Shown here: piece by piece, positions 60,902 to 64,000 of the stretch
How positions within the stretch are numbered: the first letter of the stretch is position 1
Layout of the letters: each line of letters starts with the position of its first letter
The notes under the pieces: generated by a model
Seen by the model: only the letters and a program-made list of their open reading frames with translations
Database searches by the model: none
Told to the model about the DNA's origin: nothing
Position numbers and translations under genes: made by a program
DNA from: Bacillota bacterium
GTDB lineage: Bacteria; Bacillota; Clostridia; Lachnospirales; Lachnospiraceae
DNA length: 64,000 bases
Assembly (NCBI GenBank): GCA_023441965.1
Contig: JAEZNB010000011.1
Location: 3,230-67,229 of the forward strand
Direction of reading: 5' to 3'

Positions 60902-61678
60902 ATGAATTTTCATGTGCTTACCCTGTTTCCTGATATGATCCAGGCAGGTCTGAATACCAGTATAACCGGCAGGGCGATTGAGAATGGCCTGATCTCGCTG
61001 AATACGGTCAACATCAGGGATTTTGCCACAAATAAGCATAATCGGGTAGATGATTATCCCTATGGTGGCGGAGCCGGCATGGTAATGCAGGCAGAGCCTG
61101 TGTATCTGGCCTATGGCTATCTTGCCAACCATATCCGGATGGGCAAGGGAGAGCATACGCCTTATCAGAAGCCCAGGGTAGTCTATGTTACCCCGCAGGG
61201 AAGCATCTTTAACCAGAGCCTGGCCAGAGAGCTGGCGATGGAGGAGGATCTGATCATCCTTTGCGGTCATTATGAGGGGATTGATGAGAGAGTACTGGAG
61301 CTGATTGTTACGGACAACATCTCGATCGGAGATTATGTCCTGACCGGGGGAGAGCTTCCGGCCATGGTCATGATTGATGCAATCTCCAGGCTGATACCGG
61401 GTGTATTGAATAATGAGGTGTCTTCAGAATTCGAGTCTCTGCAGGATAATCTGCTGGAATATCCCCAATATACCCGTCCTGAGATCTTTATGGGCAGGAA
61501 AGTGCCCGAGGTCCTCTTATCCGGTCACCATGCCAATATCGAGGCCTGGAGAAGACGGGAATCCATCAATCGGACCTATGAACGGCGGCCGGACCTGCTG
61601 GAGAAGGCAGATCTGACCGAGGAGGAAAGAGAATATCTGACCCGCCTGATCTTCCAGAAGAATTATGATATATACTAA
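60902..61678 (+). CDS. trmD: tRNA (guanine-N1)-methyltransferase
   Basis: TrmD methylates G37 of tRNAs with a G at position 36, preventing frameshifting. The 258-residue protein has [36 protein letters not shown], and the SAM-binding trefoil knot [14 protein letters not shown] and [30 protein letters not shown], all diagnostic. It follows rimM and lies 205 bases before rplS, which has its own promoter. Confidence 0.97.
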   Translation: MNFHVLTLFPDMIQAGLNTSITGRAIENGLISLNTVNIRDFATNKHNRVDDYPYGGGAGMVMQAEPVYLAYGYLANHIRMGKGEHTPYQKPRVVYVTPQGSIFNQSLARELAMEEDLIILCGHYEGIDERVLELIVTDNISIGDYVLTGGELPAMVMIDAISRLIPGVLNNEVSSEFESLQDNLLEYPQYTRPEIFMGRKVPEVLLSGHHANIEAWRRRESINRTYERRPDLLEKADLTEEEREYLTRLIFQKNYDIY

Positions 61679-61765
61679 AAGCCTTATATACCGTTATAGG
61701 ATGAAGGAAGTAATCCTGATAGAGGGCAAAATCGTAAGGATCCTATAAAAAAATGCATAAATCAC

Positions 61766-61794
61766 TTGCATTCTATAAATTTCTATGTTAAAGT
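61766..61794 (+). promoter_or_regulatory. Promoter of rplS
   Basis: TTGCAT (61766-61771) and TAAAGT (61789-61794) are spaced by 17 bases, about 90 bases before rplS. Confidence 0.55.
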
Positions 61795-61799
61795 AAGTT

Positions 61800-61883
61800 G
61801 TTGTGAGATGAGATGGTCCTCTGGTACACGGCTGATCGCCATAACCGTATTAAGAACATCTAAATTTAATAGGAGGTCACAAA
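61800..61883 (+). promoter_or_regulatory. Structured leader of rplS (possible L19 autoregulatory leader)
   Basis: The leader of about 80 bases contains AGATG (61811-61815) that pairs with CATCT (61857-61861) and, inside, ACGG (61828-61831) that pairs with CCGT (61845-61848). A structured L19 leader is known from Bacillus and relatives; the match here is by position and general shape only. Confidence 0.4.
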
Positions 61884-62231
61884 ATGAACGATATTATTAA
61901 GGCAATCGAAGCCGAGCAGTTAAAGAAAGACATTACTGATTTTCATGTTGGTGATACGGTTCAGGTTTACGCAAAGGTAAAAGAAGGAAACCGTGAAAGA
62001 TTACAGGTATTTGAAGGCACTGTAATCAAGAGACAGAATGGCGGATCGAGAGAGACCTTTACCGTAAGAAAGAATTCCAACGGTATCGGCGTTGAGAAGA
62101 CCTGGCCGCTGCACAGCCCCAGCATTGACAGGATTGAAGTTGTCAGACACGGTAAGGTTAGACGTGCTAAGCTCTTCTATCTTCGTGACAGAGTTGGTAA
62201 GAAGGCTAAGGTAAAAGAGTTAGTGAGATAG
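61884..62231 (+). CDS. rplS: 50S ribosomal protein L19
   Basis: L19 lies at the subunit interface. The 115-residue protein contains [29 protein letters not shown] and [44 protein letters not shown], the standard L19 sequence. AATAGGAGGTCACAAA gives an ideal ribosome binding site. It is the last gene of the trmD region and is followed by a strong terminator and then an IS element. Confidence 0.98.
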   Translation: MNDIIKAIEAEQLKKDITDFHVGDTVQVYAKVKEGNRERLQVFEGTVIKRQNGGSRETFTVRKNSNGIGVEKTWPLHSPSIDRIEVVRHGKVRRAKLFYLRDRVGKKAKVKELVR

Positions 62232-62238
62232 TAAGGTT

Positions 62239-62269
62239 AAGGGACATCCGAACGGTATGTCCCTTTTTA
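62239..62269 (+). terminator. Intrinsic terminator after rplS
   Basis: AAGGGACAT (62239-62247) pairs perfectly with ATGTCCCTT (62257-62265); CCG and CGG extend the stem in the loop; TTTTT follows. Confidence 0.92.
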
Positions 62270-62574
62270 ATGCATTACTTAAGGAAGCTGCCGGTAAGCT
62301 TTCATGTATCAAGCTGCAGCAGGTCTTCGTTGAGTGAAAAGTTAAATTCCAGTGAAAAGTTAAATTCCACTGTGAAGAGTAAATGCCACTTTATAAGTGT
62401 TTGAAGTATGTATTTTTAAGAAAAAGTGTATTATAATGATCCTACAGACAATGTTCGGAATAAATAATTGCATGACAAATAGACGGCTGGAGGATTTAAT
62501 GAAAAACTTAATTCCACCCGTCAGGGATAGGATATTGAGGGTTCTCCATCCGCAGATTGGCTAAAAGTTATGGG
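62270..62574. other. Non-coding left part of the IS and its junction with the rplS terminator
   Basis: The stretch holds 58 bases of flanking DNA after the rplS terminator, the iterated IS end, a TATAAT (62432-62437) without a good -35, and a 21-codon frame (62499-62564) preceded by GGAGG that starts MKNLIPPVRDRIL. No known gene is recognised; the tiny frame may be a leader peptide or chance. Confidence 0.5.
62334..62388 (+). repeat. Iterated 18-base units at the left end of the IS
   Basis: GTGAAAAGTTAAATTCCA occurs twice without a gap (62334-62351, 62352-62369), followed by a diverged copy GTGAAGAGTAAATGCCA (62372-62388). Related copies lie near the right end: ATGAAAAACTTAATTCCA inverted at 63977-63994 and GAAAGAGTAAACTCCA around 63944-63959. 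They are likely transposase binding sites. Confidence 0.75.
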
Positions 62575-63879
62575 TTACTTTTTCAGCAATTCAGGGGTCA
62601 GAACGATATCATTGGGTGATATCTCCCTTAGTCCGAATGCATTGACTGCATCTGTATCAAGCAGCATTTGGGCCAGTTTAATGGGGGCTAGACCATTTAA
62701 GCTGGCTCTAGCTGTACTATTGATATGACTGGATAGCTTCGTAACATCCCACTGTGTTAAGCTGTCAAATGACGAACCTTTTGGCAGAACGTAACGTATA
62801 TACTCGTGGTTCTTTTCTATTCCGGGCTTTTGCCAGGAAGCCATCGGATCACAGTAATAGATGGATGTTCGGACGATATTGTCCATGCCAGTTTCAAGCT
62901 CATCCGGTTTTGAAAATTCAAAGCCCCTGTCAGTTAAAATAACAGGAAATGTGTTGCAAAACCCGAGGATTGATATTTTTTCTTCGATACGGTCAAATAC
63001 CTTTTTTACAGAAGCAGTTGTTTTATCAGGTAACAGGTAAATTAGCATCAACTTACAACTTCTGAAGAATAAAGTAAGAAGTACTTTTTGACTACCATCA
63101 CAGCCGACTACGGTATCCATTTCCACAACATTTGTATCTGGGTAGGCTTGGATATAATTAAGAAAATCCTTATAAGTACGTCCTTCGAAAATACCCTTAT
63201 CATTGATTTCTGATGGATGTGGCTTACGTAGTTTATATTTTACTTTTCTGGGAAGATCAATGTTTTTTACAGAGAGAGCACCGGAAGCTATGTAATTGTA
63301 AATGGTTTTCTCGGTGCATTTAATCTCCGGATGGTTCTCAAGGATATGATAAGGTGTTTGTCCTTGAAGAATTAATGGTGAAATAATGGCATCCATTTGC
63401 TTAAGACCTTCTTCCGAAATATTGATTCCATTCCTAGATTCAACCAGAATAGTCTTATATTCGCGGTTTGAAGCTACTGCGCGGTAGAAGTACTTATCAA
63501 GTCTGCATTGAGCCTTTTTATGGCATCCGTTACAGACATAAGGGGATCTAGATACTGTCAGGCAAATATCTTCTACAAAACTGTTACAATGAGTATTACA
63601 TGCATTGCAGGAGCTGCATTGTTTCTTGCAGGGATCTGAACGTTTACAAACGTTTTTAAGGTTGCAATTGCGGCGGAGTGCACAATGGTTAAAGTTAATA
63701 AAATCATTTCTAGGGGTAAGGATACGATGCTTTCTAACCTCTTTGGAAATAGTAGTGGGATCCTTGCAGATATATTTTGCAATCTCCTTAAATGGCATGT
63801 TGTTATCCAATGACTTTTCGATATAAATCCTGTTATCCATGGTAAGATGCTTCTGGTTTCCTGGTATTAATTTACACAT
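62575..63879 (-). CDS. IS30-like transposase with a cysteine-rich zinc-binding insert
   Basis: The 434-residue protein has an N-terminal helix-turn-helix (about 24-55; MPFKEIAKYICKDPTTISKEV), like IS30 transposases, then a cysteine-rich segment (12 Cys between residues 66 and 125), probably zinc-binding, and a DDE catalytic domain with Asp245 in VEMDTVVG, Asp307 in ILTDRGFEF and Glu345 in GIEKNHEYIRYVLPKG. The frame appears complete, so the element could be active. On the minus strand AAAGGAG lies 7 bases before the ATG. The Cys-rich insert is not part of classical IS30, so it belongs to a divergent branch. Confidence 0.88.
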   Translation of the reverse strand: MCKLIPGNQKHLTMDNRIYIEKSLDNNMPFKEIAKYICKDPTTISKEVRKHRILTPRNDFINFNHCALRRNCNLKNVCKRSDPCKKQCSSCNACNTHCNSFVEDICLTVSRSPYVCNGCHKKAQCRLDKYFYRAVASNREYKTILVESRNGINISEEGLKQMDAIISPLILQGQTPYHILENHPEIKCTEKTIYNYIASGALSVKNIDLPRKVKYKLRKPHPSEINDKGIFEGRTYKDFLNYIQAYPDTNVVEMDTVVGCDGSQKVLLTLFFRSCKLMLIYLLPDKTTASVKKVFDRIEEKISILGFCNTFPVILTDRGFEFSKPDELETGMDNIVRTSIYYCDPMASWQKPGIEKNHEYIRYVLPKGSSFDSLTQWDVTKLSSHINSTARASLNGLAPIKLAQMLLDTDAVNAFGLREISPNDIVLTPELLKK

Positions 63880-64000
63880 AAATAAACTCCTTTCACTGCG
63901 GATTGGGAAACCAATCTCATTGTAAAGGAGAAGTGGAATTTATGAAAGAGTAAACTCCACTCTAATTACTATAAAATGGAATTAAGTTTTTCATTCAACG

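Larger units (their letters stand above)
62328..64000 (-). mobile_element. IS30-family-like insertion sequence, at least 1.67 kb
   Basis: The left end reads CGTTGAGTGAAAAGTTAAAT from 62328 and the right end, in inverse orientation, reads CGTTGAATGAAAAACTTAAT ending at 64000, matching 21 of 26 bases. A single transposase gene lies between them on the minus strand. The right terminus falls at the last base of the window, so the element may extend further and no target duplication can be checked. Confidence 0.75.

Overview
The window reads as a chromosomal segment of a spore-forming, anaerobic, low-to-mid GC Firmicute, most likely a member of the Lachnospiraceae (inference). The basis is: strong AGGAGG-type ribosome binding sites, sporulation genes (spoIIM, a CotH kinase, a GerMN-type lipoprotein, DacF-type carboxypeptidases), an IspH-ribosomal S1 fusion that is typical of Clostridia, an oxygen-detoxifying flavodiiron protein, and housekeeping gene orders typical of clostridia. 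No rRNA, tRNA, CRISPR array or prophage was seen. The only mobile element is an IS30-like insertion sequence at the right edge.

Layout. 1-3.5 kb: tail of an aminotransferase, then proC, a Nudix hydrolase, spoIIM and a XerD-like recombinase whose active site is degenerate. 3.6-8.5 kb: DAHP synthase (minus strand), pyrimidine-nucleoside phosphorylase, a small membrane-anchored Ig-like protein and a D-Ala-D-Ala carboxypeptidase. 8.6-10.9 kb: a membrane metallophosphoesterase followed by scpA-scpB, closed by a terminator nested inside a 130-bp inverted-repeat element. 11.1-19.5 kb: a polyamine locus. It encodes SpeD, an arginine/lysine/ornithine decarboxylase, SpeE and SpeB, and then the carboxyspermidine dehydrogenase/decarboxylase pair, with an SGNH-hydrolase lipoprotein between the last two. 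Two chemically different routes to spermidine therefore sit side by side. 19.6-22.6 kb: a second D,D-carboxypeptidase, the flavodiiron protein and a small membrane protein. 22.5-25.3 kb: divergent uxaC and kdgK (hexuronate catabolism) with back-to-back promoters and palindromes. 25.3-31.6 kb: a membrane protein of unknown function, an aconitase-family hydratase, folD and a membrane-anchored CotH protein.

31.8-35.9 kb: rimO-pgsA-cinA and a GerMN-like lipoprotein. 36.1-41.1 kb: a BaiN/HI0933-type flavoprotein, cmk, ispH-S1 fusion and cheR. 41.3-49.2 kb: plsX-acpP-rnc-smc-ftsY and a threonine dehydratase with ACT domain. 49.2-51.7 kb: recA, with a consensus-like promoter and LexA (SOS) box and with short tandem repeats on both sides, then recX. 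51.8-55.7 kb: a four-gene biotin-dependent carboxyltransferase cluster (12S-like, OadG-like, biotin carrier, 5S-like) with no OadB/MmdB pump subunit. 55.9-57.6 kb: a hybrid histidine kinase. 57.7-62.2 kb: ylxM-ffh-rpsP-khpA-rimM-trmD-rplS, the conserved SRP/ribosome-maturation operon. 62.3-64.0 kb: the IS30-like element with iterated sequences at its ends.

For many genes the longest open frame starts upstream of the real start. Where a Shine-Dalgarno sequence clearly selects an internal codon I give that start and say why. All functional assignments come from motif recognition without database searches. The most interesting points are the XerD-like protein lacking three of six catalytic residues, the dual spermidine pathways, the recA-flanking repeats, the nested palindromic element after scpB, the pump-less carboxyltransferase cluster and the iterated ends of the IS.
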